A stretch of DNA of 22,626 bases from NCBI GenBank assembly GCA_964616395.1, contig CAZTUT010000034.1:1-22626 (forward strand). Reading direction: 5' to 3'. This document shows positions 1 through 7,837 of the stretch, one piece after another. A program made the position numbers and the translations under genes. Each line of letters begins with the position of its first letter. The first letter of the stretch is position 1. The notes below the pieces were generated by a model. That model searched no databases, was not told where the DNA came from, and saw only the letters and a list, made by a program, of their open reading frames with translations. The DNA comes from JALHMQ01 sp964616395. Lineage in GTDB: Bacteria; Pseudomonadota; Gammaproteobacteria; Burkholderiales; Burkholderiaceae_F.

Positions 1-1067
1 CCCTTCGCCGCCGGATGCGGACTGCGCTCCAGATAGCTGACGATCGCCACCCGTGACACCGGGTGCAGCGTCGAAGAGTTCAGCAGCGCCACGTAGTCGG
101 GCGTGACCTCCCAGGCCTGCCAGGCGGCCAGGTCGGCGGCAGCCAGGCCCGCCAGCGGGTGACGCCGCTGGATCAGCCGGCGATAGGCGGCAATCACGTC
201 GGCGCGCGGCAGCACACCATCGGCCTGACCCTGCACGCTGAGCGCGAGCAGTGCGCCGCGAGCCTGTGCCGGGTCGCCGCTGCGGTCGGTCAGGTACAGC
301 CGCTCGATCTGTGTCAGCGCGTCGCGGCCGCGCAGTTCGATCAGCGCGCAGATCAGCGCCGACGGGTCGGCCGGCACGCGGGTCTTGCGCGACTCGGCCA
401 GCGCGCGCTCCACGCGCGGCACGGTCTGCGCGTCGCCGGCAATGCCCAGCAGCAGCGTGTACAGCGGCGCGCGCGCGGCGAGCGCCGGGTCGTCGAGCCA
501 GCGCGCCAGTTGCGCCGGATCGACCGTGCCGCGCAGGCTGCGCATGGCGGCGTACGGCGCGCGCGCGATCTCGCTGTAGGCCAGCTCGGCCAGCAGCGGT
601 TCGCGGTGTTCCAGATACGGCGCGTAGAAGCGCACGCGTTCGACCCAGTCTTCGATGCGCATGTCAGCGGTGCGCTGCGCGCTGGCGGCGCGCGCCAGCA
701 CCGGCGCGTGATCGGCGCCGACCGGACCGTATAGCGCCCACTGGCCGCTGTAGCGGTCGCGGGCGGCAAGCCAGGGCACGGGGCCGGAGGCCGACGACGG
801 CATGGCGATGGGCGCCGGCACGGGCAGTGCCTCGGCGGCCGGGGGCGCAGCGGGTTCGCCCTTGATCACCGCGCGGGTCTGCCAGCCTTGCGGCGCGGGT
901 GCGAGCAGCAGGACCTGATCGGCGTTGATCAGCCGCTGCGCCGGCGTCAGCTCGCCGCCGGTGGCGCAGATGGGGCAGGCCTGCGCGGGCGTGGTGAGCA
1001 GCGCCAGCGCGGCGAACAGCGGCGCGAGCAGCGCGGCCCGCCTTGCGGTGAGTACTGGCCTGCGCAT
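1..1067 (-). CDS. Secreted CPIC-motif protein, function unknown (C-terminus beyond left edge)
   Basis: An open frame starts at the ATG at 1067 and runs without a stop off the left edge, giving about 355 codons. The ATG overlaps the TGA of the upstream amidohydrolase (TGATG), so the two are probably translationally coupled. The N-terminus is a signal peptide: a basic start (MRRPVLTARR), a hydrophobic stretch, then AQA followed by CPIC. Gln at -2 argues against a lipobox, so signal peptidase I cleavage before CPIC is more likely. The mature start CPICATGGELT, followed by a segment on the pattern 'AD.VLL...GWQTRAVIKG', recalls the N-terminal part of exported proteins that begin with a CPxC pair; this is from memory only. 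The rest is Ala/Leu/Arg-rich and looks alpha-helical, possibly HEAT-like repeats. No enzyme motif is visible. A redox or metal role for the Cys pair is inference. Confidence 0.72.
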   Translation of the reverse strand, partial: MRRPVLTARRAALLAPLFAALALLTTPAQACPICATGGELTPAQRLINADQVLLLAPAPQGWQTRAVIKGEPAAPPAAEALPVPAPIAMPSSASGPVPWLAARDRYSGQWALYGPVGADHAPVLARAASAQRTADMRIEDWVERVRFYAPYLEHREPLLAELAYSEIARAPYAAMRSLRGTVDPAQLARWLDDPALAARAPLYTLLLGIAGDAQTVPRVERALAESRKTRVPADPSALICALIELRGRDALTQIERLYLTDRSGDPAQARGALLALSVQGQADGVLPRADVIAAYRRLIQRRHPLAGLAAADLAAWQAWEVTPDYVALLNSSTLHPVSRVAIVSYLERSPHPAAK

Positions 1068-2863
1068 CACTGCAGCCGGAACACGGTCCGGCCTTCCTTG
1101 ATGGTCTCGACCACCTTGATGTCCTTGATGCTGCGCGGATCCACCGTCAGCGGGTTCTTCTCGAGCACCACCATGTCGGCCAGCTTGCCGGCTTCGAGCG
1201 TGCCCTTGGTCTTCTCTTCCTTGATCTGGAACGCCGCCATCGAGGTCACGGCCTGCAGCGCCACGTAGGGCGAGATGCGCTCGTTGGGGCCGACCACCAC
1301 CCCGCTGCCGGTGGTGCGGTTCACGGCGGCGTCGACCAGCGGCAGGATCCACGGCTGCGGCGTGACCGGCGCATCGTGCGACAGCGTGAACGGCAGTCCC
1401 ATGCGCCAGAGCGTGTTGGCCGGCATGGCGGCTGCCGAGCGCGCCGCGCCCCAGATCTTGACCACGCTGTCGCCGCCGCTGACCATCGACGACGTGAGAA
1501 AGCTCGGGATCGCGCCGATCTTGCGCAGCTTGGCGATCTGGTCGGGCCGCAGGTAGGTGCCGTGCACGAACACCGGCCGGTGATCGCTCGGCCCGTGCTT
1601 GCGGATCGCCTTCTCGATCGCATTGATGGCCTGGTCGGCCGCCGCGTCGCCGTTCAGGTGCATGTTCAGCTGCAGGTTGGTCTTCCAGTACTTGTCGAAG
1701 GCGGCGTCGAGCACTTCGACCGGCACCTGCTGGTAGCCGCGGTACACGCCGGTCTTGCCCGGCGGGTTGACCGTGTAGGGCTGCGTGAACCACGCGGTGT
1801 CGAGGCTGCCGTCGAGCCAGAACTTGATGCCGCCGAGCCGCACGCGGTTGACGTAGCGCTTGTCCAGATCGGGCCGGGCCGCCAGCAGCCGCGCGGCGGT
1901 GCTGCCGGCGCCGCTGCGCGCCGCATCCACCAGCGCCGACTGCCGCTCGCTGACGCTACCGGTGGCGGCGTTGGCGTAGTCGGCCGCCACGCGCTGCGCG
2001 GCGGTGACCGTGGCATCGACCACGGTGTCCTTGGCGCAGATGAACAGATCGATCGGCAGCAACTGCTTGTCGATCGCATTGCGCGTGAGGTCAATGTCGT
2101 CGTTGCCGAGGCCGAGCCCGCACTCCATCGCGGTGGTCTGGCCGTAGCGCGCCCACAGCGCCGCGGCACCCGTGGCCACCTGGTCGGCGGCGGCGCCGCT
2201 GAACGGCGGCCGGCGCGAGCGCACGGCGTTGAGCGCGGTCTCTTCCATCGGGCCGGCCAGCGACTTGCGGTCCGCCTTGCGGGCGAAGGCGCCGCCTTCG
2301 GGGTCGGGGGTGTCGGGGCCGATGCCGGCGAGCTTGAACGCCACCGAGTTGGCCGCCCCGAGGTGACCCGAGGAGTCCACGATCATCACCGGGCGGTCGC
2401 TCGACACGCTGTCGAGCTCCTCGATGGTGAGGCTGCGCTGTTCCTTGAGCACGCGCGCCTGGTAGCCCATGCCCACGATCCAGCCATCGGCCGGCACCTT
2501 GGCCACGTGGGCCTTCATGCGCGCCAGCACGTCGGCCACATCGCGGCTGCCGAACAGGTCGGCGTCCATCAGGTTCTTGCCGAAGTAGATGAAGTGGCCG
2601 TGCGTGTCGATGAATCCGGGCAGCAGCGTGCGGCCCTGCAGGTTCACCAGACGCGTCGACGGGCCGTTGAGCCGGAAGGCGTCGGACATCGCGCCCACGA
2701 CGGCGATGCGGCCGTCGCGTACCGCCAGCGCCTGTGCGTACTGCGGCGCCTTGCCCTGCATGGTGATGATGTTGCCGCCGAAGTAGATGGCATCGGCGTT
2801 CTGCGCCAGCGCCGGTGCGCCGATGCACGCCGCGATCAGCAGTGCTGCGATTCGATGAGCCAA
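1067..2863 (-). CDS. Exported amidohydrolase, Amidohydro_3 / YtcJ-like
   Basis: This 598-residue metal-dependent hydrolase has a signal peptide ending in PALA before Gln21, so it should act in the periplasm; most family members are cytoplasmic. The metal-dependent TIM-barrel core shows in LPGFIDTHGHF (His88 and His90), H402 in MHLNGD, H434 in VFVHGTY and the SHDAPV motif (His496, Asp497). The C-terminus has the usual composite-domain ending, with GTLEAGKLADMVVL and then an IKVVETIKEGRTVF strand. The family hydrolyses amide or related C-N bonds; the substrate cannot be read from the sequence. The start is TTG: AGGAGG lies 5 nt upstream and no ATG fits. It lies 22 nt behind the porin gene and overlaps the next gene by one base, so the three form an operon. 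Confidence 0.9.
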   Translation of the reverse strand: MAHRIAALLIAACIGAPALAQNADAIYFGGNIITMQGKAPQYAQALAVRDGRIAVVGAMSDAFRLNGPSTRLVNLQGRTLLPGFIDTHGHFIYFGKNLMDADLFGSRDVADVLARMKAHVAKVPADGWIVGMGYQARVLKEQRSLTIEELDSVSSDRPVMIVDSSGHLGAANSVAFKLAGIGPDTPDPEGGAFARKADRKSLAGPMEETALNAVRSRRPPFSGAAADQVATGAAALWARYGQTTAMECGLGLGNDDIDLTRNAIDKQLLPIDLFICAKDTVVDATVTAAQRVAADYANAATGSVSERQSALVDAARSGAGSTAARLLAARPDLDKRYVNRVRLGGIKFWLDGSLDTAWFTQPYTVNPPGKTGVYRGYQQVPVEVLDAAFDKYWKTNLQLNMHLNGDAAADQAINAIEKAIRKHGPSDHRPVFVHGTYLRPDQIAKLRKIGAIPSFLTSSMVSGGDSVVKIWGAARSAAAMPANTLWRMGLPFTLSHDAPVTPQPWILPLVDAAVNRTTGSGVVVGPNERISPYVALQAVTSMAAFQIKEEKTKGTLEAGKLADMVVLEKNPLTVDPRSIKDIKVVETIKEGRTVFRLQ

Positions 2864-2868
2864 GACTG

Positions 2869-2874
2869 CCTCCT
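2869..2874 (-). promoter_or_regulatory. Shine-Dalgarno site fixing a TTG start
   Basis: The minus strand reads AGGAGG, a perfect anti-16S match, 5 nt before the TTG at 2863. It fixes the start of the amidohydrolase at a non-ATG codon and so places the signal peptide at the true N-terminus. Confidence 0.8.
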
Positions 2875-2885
2875 GTCCGGAGAAA

Positions 2886-4433
2886 CTAGAAACGAAGTTC
2901 GCTGCCCAGCATCAGGCCCACGCCGCTGTTGGCGGGCAGGCCCAGATAGTCGGTGCGGCGCCAGGTGCCTTCGATCGAGACCTGCGTCATGCGCGAGATG
3001 TCCCAGATCGCGTTGGCGAACACGGTGCGGTTGCGCAGCAGCCCGCCGGCCGGCAGGTCGGCGCTGCGCGCGCGATCGATGCCATAGCCCGCATGCGAGT
3101 GCAGAGTCGGCGACCAGTACCAGACCAGCTCGCCCCAGCCGCCGTGGCTGGCGATGGCGCGTCCGGTGTCGCTGTTGACCGTCTGCAGGATTGCGCCCAG
3201 GTAGGGCCCGAGCGAGCGGCCGGCGTACAGCTCGCCCTGCAGGCCGGCGCGCTGGCCCACGCGCATGCGGCCGTCGAGCGCCACGCCCCAGAAGCGCGTG
3301 TCGAAGGCGCTGCGCGCGCCGGACGGAAACACGGTGCGGAAGCGGCCGGTCACGCCCGACAGCCCGAACTCCGACGCCGCCCACGGCACCCAGGCCGCCG
3401 CGTCGGGCGCGCCGCGCGTCCAGGCCAGCCGCGCCTCGATGTTGGGCCAGCCCGTGTTTTCGGTGATCTTCGCGAAGCCCGGCTCCACCGTCTGCGGCAG
3501 CGAGTCCGACAGCGCGCCCACCAGCGTGATGCGATCGCCCGCGCCCAGCGCCACCGTGCGTTCGGCGCGCAACTGCGCGCGACTCGAGTTACCCGGATTA
3601 CCGGAGGCCGCCAGCGCCGAGACGCTGTCCACCATCTTTGGAATGCGCGGGCTGAACACGTCTTCCTGCAGACCCATCGCGAAGCGGGTGGTGTCGTTGC
3701 GCGCCTCCACGAAGGCCAGGTACGGCGTGACCCCGTAGCCGCCCGACAGCAGGTTGCCGTTGGATAGCTGGAAGATCATCTGCGCGCCGAAGCGGTAGTC
3801 GCCGTAGCTCAGGCCCTCGATGCCGAGCGCCAGGTTGCTCGAGCGCGCATCGAACTTGGTCGAGCCCTGGTCGCCGCTCACGCGCGGCAACAGGAAGAAC
3901 GGCGTGCCGTCGGGCTGCGCGCGCGCCGAGCTCGACAGCACCGTGGTGCGCACCGCGCCGCCGAGCGTGACCGACACGCCCTCGAAGCGGCCGATGACGG
4001 CAGGCGTGCGGGGGGGCGGCGCAGCCGCAGCCTGCGCCGCAGGCGCGGTGGCCGCAGCAGTCACCGGCGCAGCGGCGGCGGCGGCGCTGCTCTGAGCGGC
4101 GGAGGGTGCGTTCGCGGCGGGGGTACTTGCGGGGCTGCCCGCGCTCGCCGTCGAGGCCGCAGCGCCGGACGCGGCTGTACCCGGCATTCCCTCGATCAGC
4201 CTCGTCAGGCGGTCGATCTGGCGCTGCTGCGCCTCGATCAGCGCGCGCTGCTCGGCCAGTTGCGCCTGCAGGCGCTTGAGCGCGGCGTCGCTGTCGGGTG
4301 TGTTCTGCGCCTCGGCGGCTCCTGTCAGCAGTGCGATGCAGGCAAGCGCCGCGCGGCAGGCGGCGCGGGCGTCGACGGCGAAACGGGTGCGGCGGGCACC
4401 GCGCAAACTGCGACCCAGGCTGGCGTTGTGCAT
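2886..4433 (-). CDS. DcaP-like outer-membrane porin
   Basis: The 515-residue protein starts at ATG 4433. A GTG 24 nt further up would give 523 residues, but the ATG is preferred because it puts fewer residues before the signal peptide. Residues 1-42 form a long signal peptide ending AEA before Gln43. Residues about 48-82 are a heptad-like coiled coil rich in Leu, Gln and Arg. Residues 83-145 are an Ala/Pro/Ser linker. From about 150 alternating aromatic/hydrophobic strands form a beta-barrel ending in LGSELRF, the C-terminal Phe typical of outer-membrane proteins. The coiled coil followed by a barrel with GRFEG..VTLGG and NLALGIEG segments matches DcaP-type trimeric porins, which pass small carboxylated or anionic molecules. 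It is first in the operon with the periplasmic amidohydrolase, so it probably imports that enzyme's substrate or exports nothing itself. Confidence 0.85.
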   Translation of the reverse strand: MHNASLGRSLRGARRTRFAVDARAACRAALACIALLTGAAEAQNTPDSDAALKRLQAQLAEQRALIEAQQRQIDRLTRLIEGMPGTAASGAAASTASAGSPASTPAANAPSAAQSSAAAAAAPVTAAATAPAAQAAAAPPPRTPAVIGRFEGVSVTLGGAVRTTVLSSSARAQPDGTPFFLLPRVSGDQGSTKFDARSSNLALGIEGLSYGDYRFGAQMIFQLSNGNLLSGGYGVTPYLAFVEARNDTTRFAMGLQEDVFSPRIPKMVDSVSALAASGNPGNSSRAQLRAERTVALGAGDRITLVGALSDSLPQTVEPGFAKITENTGWPNIEARLAWTRGAPDAAAWVPWAASEFGLSGVTGRFRTVFPSGARSAFDTRFWGVALDGRMRVGQRAGLQGELYAGRSLGPYLGAILQTVNSDTGRAIASHGGWGELVWYWSPTLHSHAGYGIDRARSADLPAGGLLRNRTVFANAIWDISRMTQVSIEGTWRRTDYLGLPANSGVGLMLGSELRF

Positions 4434-4562
4434 CGGGCTCTCATGTCCGGCCGGCACGGCCGGGTGGCCTATAGACTCTCCCCGCCGCGCACGCTACCCG
4501 CTGCCGAGGCCCCTGAATATCCAGATTCCGCAACGCGCGTATTTGACGATTTTCCCGATCCG
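4434..4562. promoter_or_regulatory. Divergent control region, porin operon / AraC regulator
   Basis: These 129 bp separate the porin operon (leftward) from the AraC-type gene (rightward) and must hold both promoters. The right half (about 4510-4560) is AT-richer than its surroundings. A TTGACG at 4543-4548 resembles a -35 box, but its -10 would fall inside the regulator gene. No clear dyad for AraC binding could be assigned by eye. Confidence 0.45.
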
Positions 4563-5642
4563 ATGTCGACTGCCGCCGCCGACGTGACCGGGCACGCATC
4601 GCTGCTGGCGCTCGAGAGCACCGACATCGACGTGCCCAACCGCCAGCCCCCGCCGGGCTGGACGCAGGTGGTCTACCGGCTCGACAACGCGCCCTTCCGC
4701 TACGCGTCCACGCGTGTCGACGTGGGCGATGGCGTCGACCTCGAGCATGCGAAGTTTCACGGCGCCACGCGGCTGCTGGCCACGCTCGACGACCGTGCCG
4801 TCCATCTGCTGTTTCCGTACGGGCGCGACCTGCGGCTGCGCGGCGTGCCGGTGGAGCGGCGGCTCGTGGTGCTCACGCCGCCGCGCGCGTCGTTCGAGGG
4901 CATCACGCAGGTCGAGGGCTGTGGCCACACGATCGTGCTGCGCGGTTCGGCCTACGAGGCGCTGTGCGCGCGCGTCGATGTCGCGGCCCGCCTTACGCAG
5001 TGGTGCCGCGCGCAGACGGTGTTCGCGGAAACGCCCGCCGCGGAAGATCTGCGCGCGGAGATCGAGGGCTACTACGCGCTGATCGCGCGCCGCCCCGACC
5101 TCGCGCTGAGCGAGCCGGCCCGCGCCTGCGCGCGCGTCAGCCTGATCGACCTCATGGGCGCGGCACTCGAATCGCTGGGCGCCGACGACTCGCTCACCCA
5201 ACCGCCGGCCAAGGCGGGCTCGCGCTCGCTTGCGCTTGCCGCCGAGCGCTGGATCTGGGACCGCGTGGCCGATGCAGACGCGCCGCCGGTCTCGCTCGGC
5301 GCCTCCGCTGCAGCGCTCGGCTACTCGGAGCGCCGGTTGCAGCAGGCGATCGAGGAGCACTTCGGCATCAGCTTCGTGCGTTTCGTGCGCGCCGCCCGCC
5401 TGCATCAGGCCCGCGCTGCGTTGCGCGCGCACGGTCGCCACGACTCCGTCTCCGCCATCGCCACCCGCTACGGCTTCTGGCATCTGGGCCGCTTCTCGCG
5501 CTACTACCGCGAGACGTTCGGCGAGGCGCCGTCGCAGACAGCGGCGGTACGTGGGGCCGGGGAGCATGCGTCAGCTACCGCGCAAGGCGTCGCACTCCTG
5601 CGAACCGACCGATCGACCGCACTGAGACGGAGTCGTGCATGA
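4563..5642 (+). CDS. AraC-family transcriptional regulator
   Basis: The protein has 359 residues from ATG 4563. The frame is open further upstream, but that part overlaps the divergent porin gene and has no homology-like signal. The C-terminal 90 residues, from about 242, form the double helix-turn-helix of the family: the first helix pair in SLGASAAALGYSERRLQQAI, the linker in FGISFVRFVRAARLHQARAAL, and the second HTH ending in the signature GFWHLGRFSRYYRETFGEAPS. The N-terminal 240 residues resemble the AraC-binding-like effector domain only in general features. Being divergent from the porin/amidohydrolase operon, it is the obvious candidate activator of that operon. It is also translationally coupled to the VOC gene. 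The effector is unknown. Confidence 0.9.
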   Translation: MSTAAADVTGHASLLALESTDIDVPNRQPPPGWTQVVYRLDNAPFRYASTRVDVGDGVDLEHAKFHGATRLLATLDDRAVHLLFPYGRDLRLRGVPVERRLVVLTPPRASFEGITQVEGCGHTIVLRGSAYEALCARVDVAARLTQWCRAQTVFAETPAAEDLRAEIEGYYALIARRPDLALSEPARACARVSLIDLMGAALESLGADDSLTQPPAKAGSRSLALAAERWIWDRVADADAPPVSLGASAAALGYSERRLQQAIEEHFGISFVRFVRAARLHQARAALRAHGRHDSVSAIATRYGFWHLGRFSRYYRETFGEAPSQTAAVRGAGEHASATAQGVALLRTDRSTALRRSRA

Positions 5643-6004
5643 ACCTCGCTACCGTGGAAATCAAGGCTTTCGTGCCGGCCGCGGACTTCATGGCCTCGAA
5701 GGCGTTTTACAGCGCGCTCGGGTTCGAGATTGCCTGGTCGTCGGATGACCTCGCCTACGTGCACCATGGCCAGACCAGTTTTCTGCTGCAGGCCTTCAAC
5801 GAGCCGGGGTTCATCGAGAACTACCAGATGCACCTGCTGGTCGAAAACGTGGACGACTGGCACGCGCATGTGCTTGCGAGCGGTGTCGTCGAGCGCTTCG
5901 GTGTGCGCGTGGGCACGCCGGAGAATCAGCCTTGGGCGATGCGCGACTTCACGCTGTTCGACCCGAGTGGCGTGCTGTGGCGGGTGGCGCAGAATATTCC
6001 GTAG
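5639..6004 (+). CDS. VOC-superfamily (glyoxalase / bleomycin-resistance-like) protein
   Basis: This 121-residue single-domain protein starts at ATG 5639, which overlaps the regulator's TGA (ATGA). The fold is recognisable from VEIKAFVPAADFMASKAFYSALGF (strand and helix of the first betaalphabetabetabeta unit), QMHLLVENVDDWHAHV (start of the second unit) and the ending RDFTLFDPSGVLWRVAQN. The position that is a metal-binding Glu in glyoxalase I ('DP.GN..E') reads LWRV here, and the first-strand ligand position is Lys rather than His. A metal-free ligand-binding or resistance role therefore seems likelier than lactoylglutathione lyase activity. Overlap with the regulator means the two are co-expressed. 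No substrate is predicted. Confidence 0.88.
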   Translation: MNLATVEIKAFVPAADFMASKAFYSALGFEIAWSSDDLAYVHHGQTSFLLQAFNEPGFIENYQMHLLVENVDDWHAHVLASGVVERFGVRVGTPENQPWAMRDFTLFDPSGVLWRVAQNIP

Positions 6005-6132
6005 TGGTTGTCGCAGGCAGCATGGGATTCCTCGCCCGGTGAAGACAAGGTCGACCCCCCGGGGCCGTGCCGCTCTGTTGATCCGGTCGGCCGTGCAGCC
6101 GAGATCGCATCCATGGCTTCGAGGGGCGTGTC

Positions 6133-6542
6133 GTGGCAAAGGCCGTGTTTCTCGTCTTGTTGCTGGTCGGGCTGATCGTGCTCGGCGGCCTGCGAATCCA
6201 GGACGCCCGCCATGCGCACACGGTCTTTTCCGGCAAGGTGGACTACGACGAGGTTCTGGCCTCTCGCCGCTGGAACACTGGAAGCGCAGCTTTCGGCTGC
6301 AGCTATGCGGTGGTCTCGTTGAAGGAAAGCGCCGGTCCCCTGCCGCCGGGAACCTGGCTGGGCAACGAGACATGGGCGCCAAGCCCGGTTCGCATGGCGC
6401 GACCGGACTCTCTGACGCCTCCGGAAAATGCCGTTTCGCGCTGCGTTGCGCACGGGCACTTTCCTGCTGATGTGGCGGCTCGACTGGAACGGGCTGCCGG
6501 CGAGCCCGGGTCGTATTACCTGCCTGTGGGTGAGAGCGTGGC
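6133..6542 (+). CDS. Membrane-anchored protein of unknown function, interrupted by assembly gap
   Basis: A GTG start at 6133 has GAGGGG 6 nt upstream. The frame stays open for 136 codons up to the run of N. Residues 4-20 (AVFLVLLLVGLIVLGGL) form one N-terminal membrane helix or an uncleaved signal anchor. The rest is soluble and probably periplasmic, with two Cys residues (in AFGCSYAV and VSRCVAHG) that could form a disulphide. I do not recognise the family. Base composition is more balanced than in neighbouring genes, which may indicate an accessory gene. The 3' end is unknown: the frame can be extended past the N run only by assuming a gap length divisible by three, and what lies there belongs antisense to the next gene's end. 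Confidence 0.6.
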
Positions 6543-6642
6543 NNNNNNNNNNNNNNNNNNNNNNNNNNNNNNNNNNNNNNNNNNNNNNNNNNNNNNNNNN
6601 NNNNNNNNNNNNNNNNNNNNNNNNNNNNNNNNNNNNNNNNNN
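6543..6642. other. Assembly gap (100 N)
   Basis: Exactly 100 undetermined bases, the conventional placeholder for a scaffold gap of unknown size. It cuts the gene at 6133. Only 16 called bases separate it from the stop of the next gene on the right. Proximity of genes across this point should not be used as context. Confidence 0.97.
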
Positions 6643-6658
6643 AGAGCAAGCAGCGCGC

Positions 6659-7351
6659 TCAGTCCGAATTGCCGCCGAAGATCCCCAGCAGCGACAGCAG
6701 GCTCTGGAACACGTTGAAGATGTCCAGATACAGCGCGAGCGTGGCCGAGATGTAGTTGGTCTCGCCACCGGTGACGATCTGATTGATGTCGTACAGCATG
6801 TAGGCGGAGAAGATGCCCAGGCACAGCACCAGCAGGGTGATCGTGAGCGCCGGCATCTGCAGGAACGCGCCAGCGATGAAGCCGATCATCACGACCAGCG
6901 CGCCGACGAACAGGAACTTGCCCATGCCCGACAGGTCGCGCTTGATCATCGTGCCCAGCGTGGCCATGGCGGCGAAGATCACGGCGGTGCCGCCGAAGGC
7001 GGTCATCACCAGATCGGTCCCGTTGCGCAGGCCGAGCACCGAGCCCACCAGGCGCGACAGCATCAGCCCCATGAAGAACGTGAATGCCAGCAGCAGCACC
7101 ACGCCGAAGCCGTTGTCCTTGTTGCGCTGGATGCCCCAGATGAAGGCGAAGGCGCCACCGAAGAACACCAGCAGGCTGAGCCAGATGCGCCCGGCGAACA
7201 ACTGGTTGAAGCCGCTGGCGATGCCGACCCAGGCGCCGAGCACCGTGGGGATGAGCGTCAGTGCCAGCAGCGCGTAGGTATTGCGCAGCACCCGGTTACG
7301 CTGGGTGGCCAGCGCTTCGGTGCCGGTGGTGGAATGAAGCAATTCGCTCAT
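6659..7351 (-). CDS. Bax inhibitor-1 / YccA-family inner-membrane protein
   Basis: The 230-residue protein has about seven hydrophobic helices and the family's characteristic segments: an N-terminal soluble stretch ending in RNTYALLALTL, the central FTFFMGLMLS, AFGGTAVIFAAMATLG, and the conserved end SAYMLYDINQIVTGGETNYISATLALYLDIFNVF, with its paired acidic residues. Bacterial members include YccA and YbhL; YccA binds and modulates the FtsH protease, and others have been linked to calcium leak. Which applies here cannot be told. The start ATG has AAGGAAA just upstream. It is divergent from the small membrane protein at 7460 and lies next to the assembly gap. Confidence 0.93.
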   Translation of the reverse strand: MSELLHSTTGTEALATQRNRVLRNTYALLALTLIPTVLGAWVGIASGFNQLFAGRIWLSLLVFFGGAFAFIWGIQRNKDNGFGVVLLLAFTFFMGLMLSRLVGSVLGLRNGTDLVMTAFGGTAVIFAAMATLGTMIKRDLSGMGKFLFVGALVVMIGFIAGAFLQMPALTITLLVLCLGIFSAYMLYDINQIVTGGETNYISATLALYLDIFNVFQSLLSLLGIFGGNSD

Positions 7352-7459
7352 CGTGGTTTCCTTGCGGTGAGATTGCGATGTGCAAGTGTAGGCGGGGGCC
7401 GGCGGGGCGCGCCAGTGGGAATATCCTGTGCGCCGCTCCCCCGAACATGGCAGGCCGCG

Positions 7460-7828
7460 ATGTCTCCAACGCTGATCGACCGCTTGACCCCGACCGCGGT
7501 GGGGTTGGTGTCGCGCGCCTGGGTGCTGCGCGAGGTGGCGGCGGTACCGGGGCTCGATGCCGGCGCACGCCGCCGGCTGGTCGACGTACTGAGCGCCTAT
7601 CAGCCGCCGCGCCGCCAGCCGATGCGCGACAACGCAATCGCATGGGCGGTGCTGCTGGGCGGCGCGATGCTGTTCAACGCGCTCGATCTGCCCGGCTGGA
7701 TCGGCTTCGTGCTGGCGCTGGTGGCGCTGACCGCGGTGGCGCGGGCGCTGGCCACGCGCGCGCTGCGCTGGCGGCTGGCGCGCTGGCTGGAGACGCAGCA
7801 GGACGACGAGGATGCGCCGCCGCCGTGA
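7460..7828 (+). CDS. Small membrane protein, unknown function
   Basis: The frame of 122 residues starts at ATG 7460. Residues about 1-55 are soluble and basic (RLTPTAVGLVSRAWVLREVA, then ARRRLVDVLSAYQPPRRQP). Two closely spaced membrane helices follow (NAIAWAVLLGGAMLFNALDL and GWIGFVLALVALTAVARAL), then an Arg-rich segment and an acidic QQDDEDAPPP tail. The positive flanks suggest both ends lie in the cytoplasm. The stop is 9 nt from the convergent copA stop. I do not recognise a family. The codon pattern and tight fit between neighbours support a real gene. Confidence 0.62.
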   Translation: MSPTLIDRLTPTAVGLVSRAWVLREVAAVPGLDAGARRRLVDVLSAYQPPRRQPMRDNAIAWAVLLGGAMLFNALDLPGWIGFVLALVALTAVARALATRALRWRLARWLETQQDDEDAPPP

Positions 7829-7837
7829 ACCGCGCCG

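Noticed and set aside
1376..3178. 600-codon plus-strand frame opposite the amidohydrolase
   Set aside because: Arg/His/Val-rich antisense of a clear family gene with signal peptide and ribosome site; open only because of high GC.
4260..4562. Extended N-terminus of the AraC regulator
   Set aside because: It would overlap the porin signal-peptide coding region in antisense and adds no recognisable domain.
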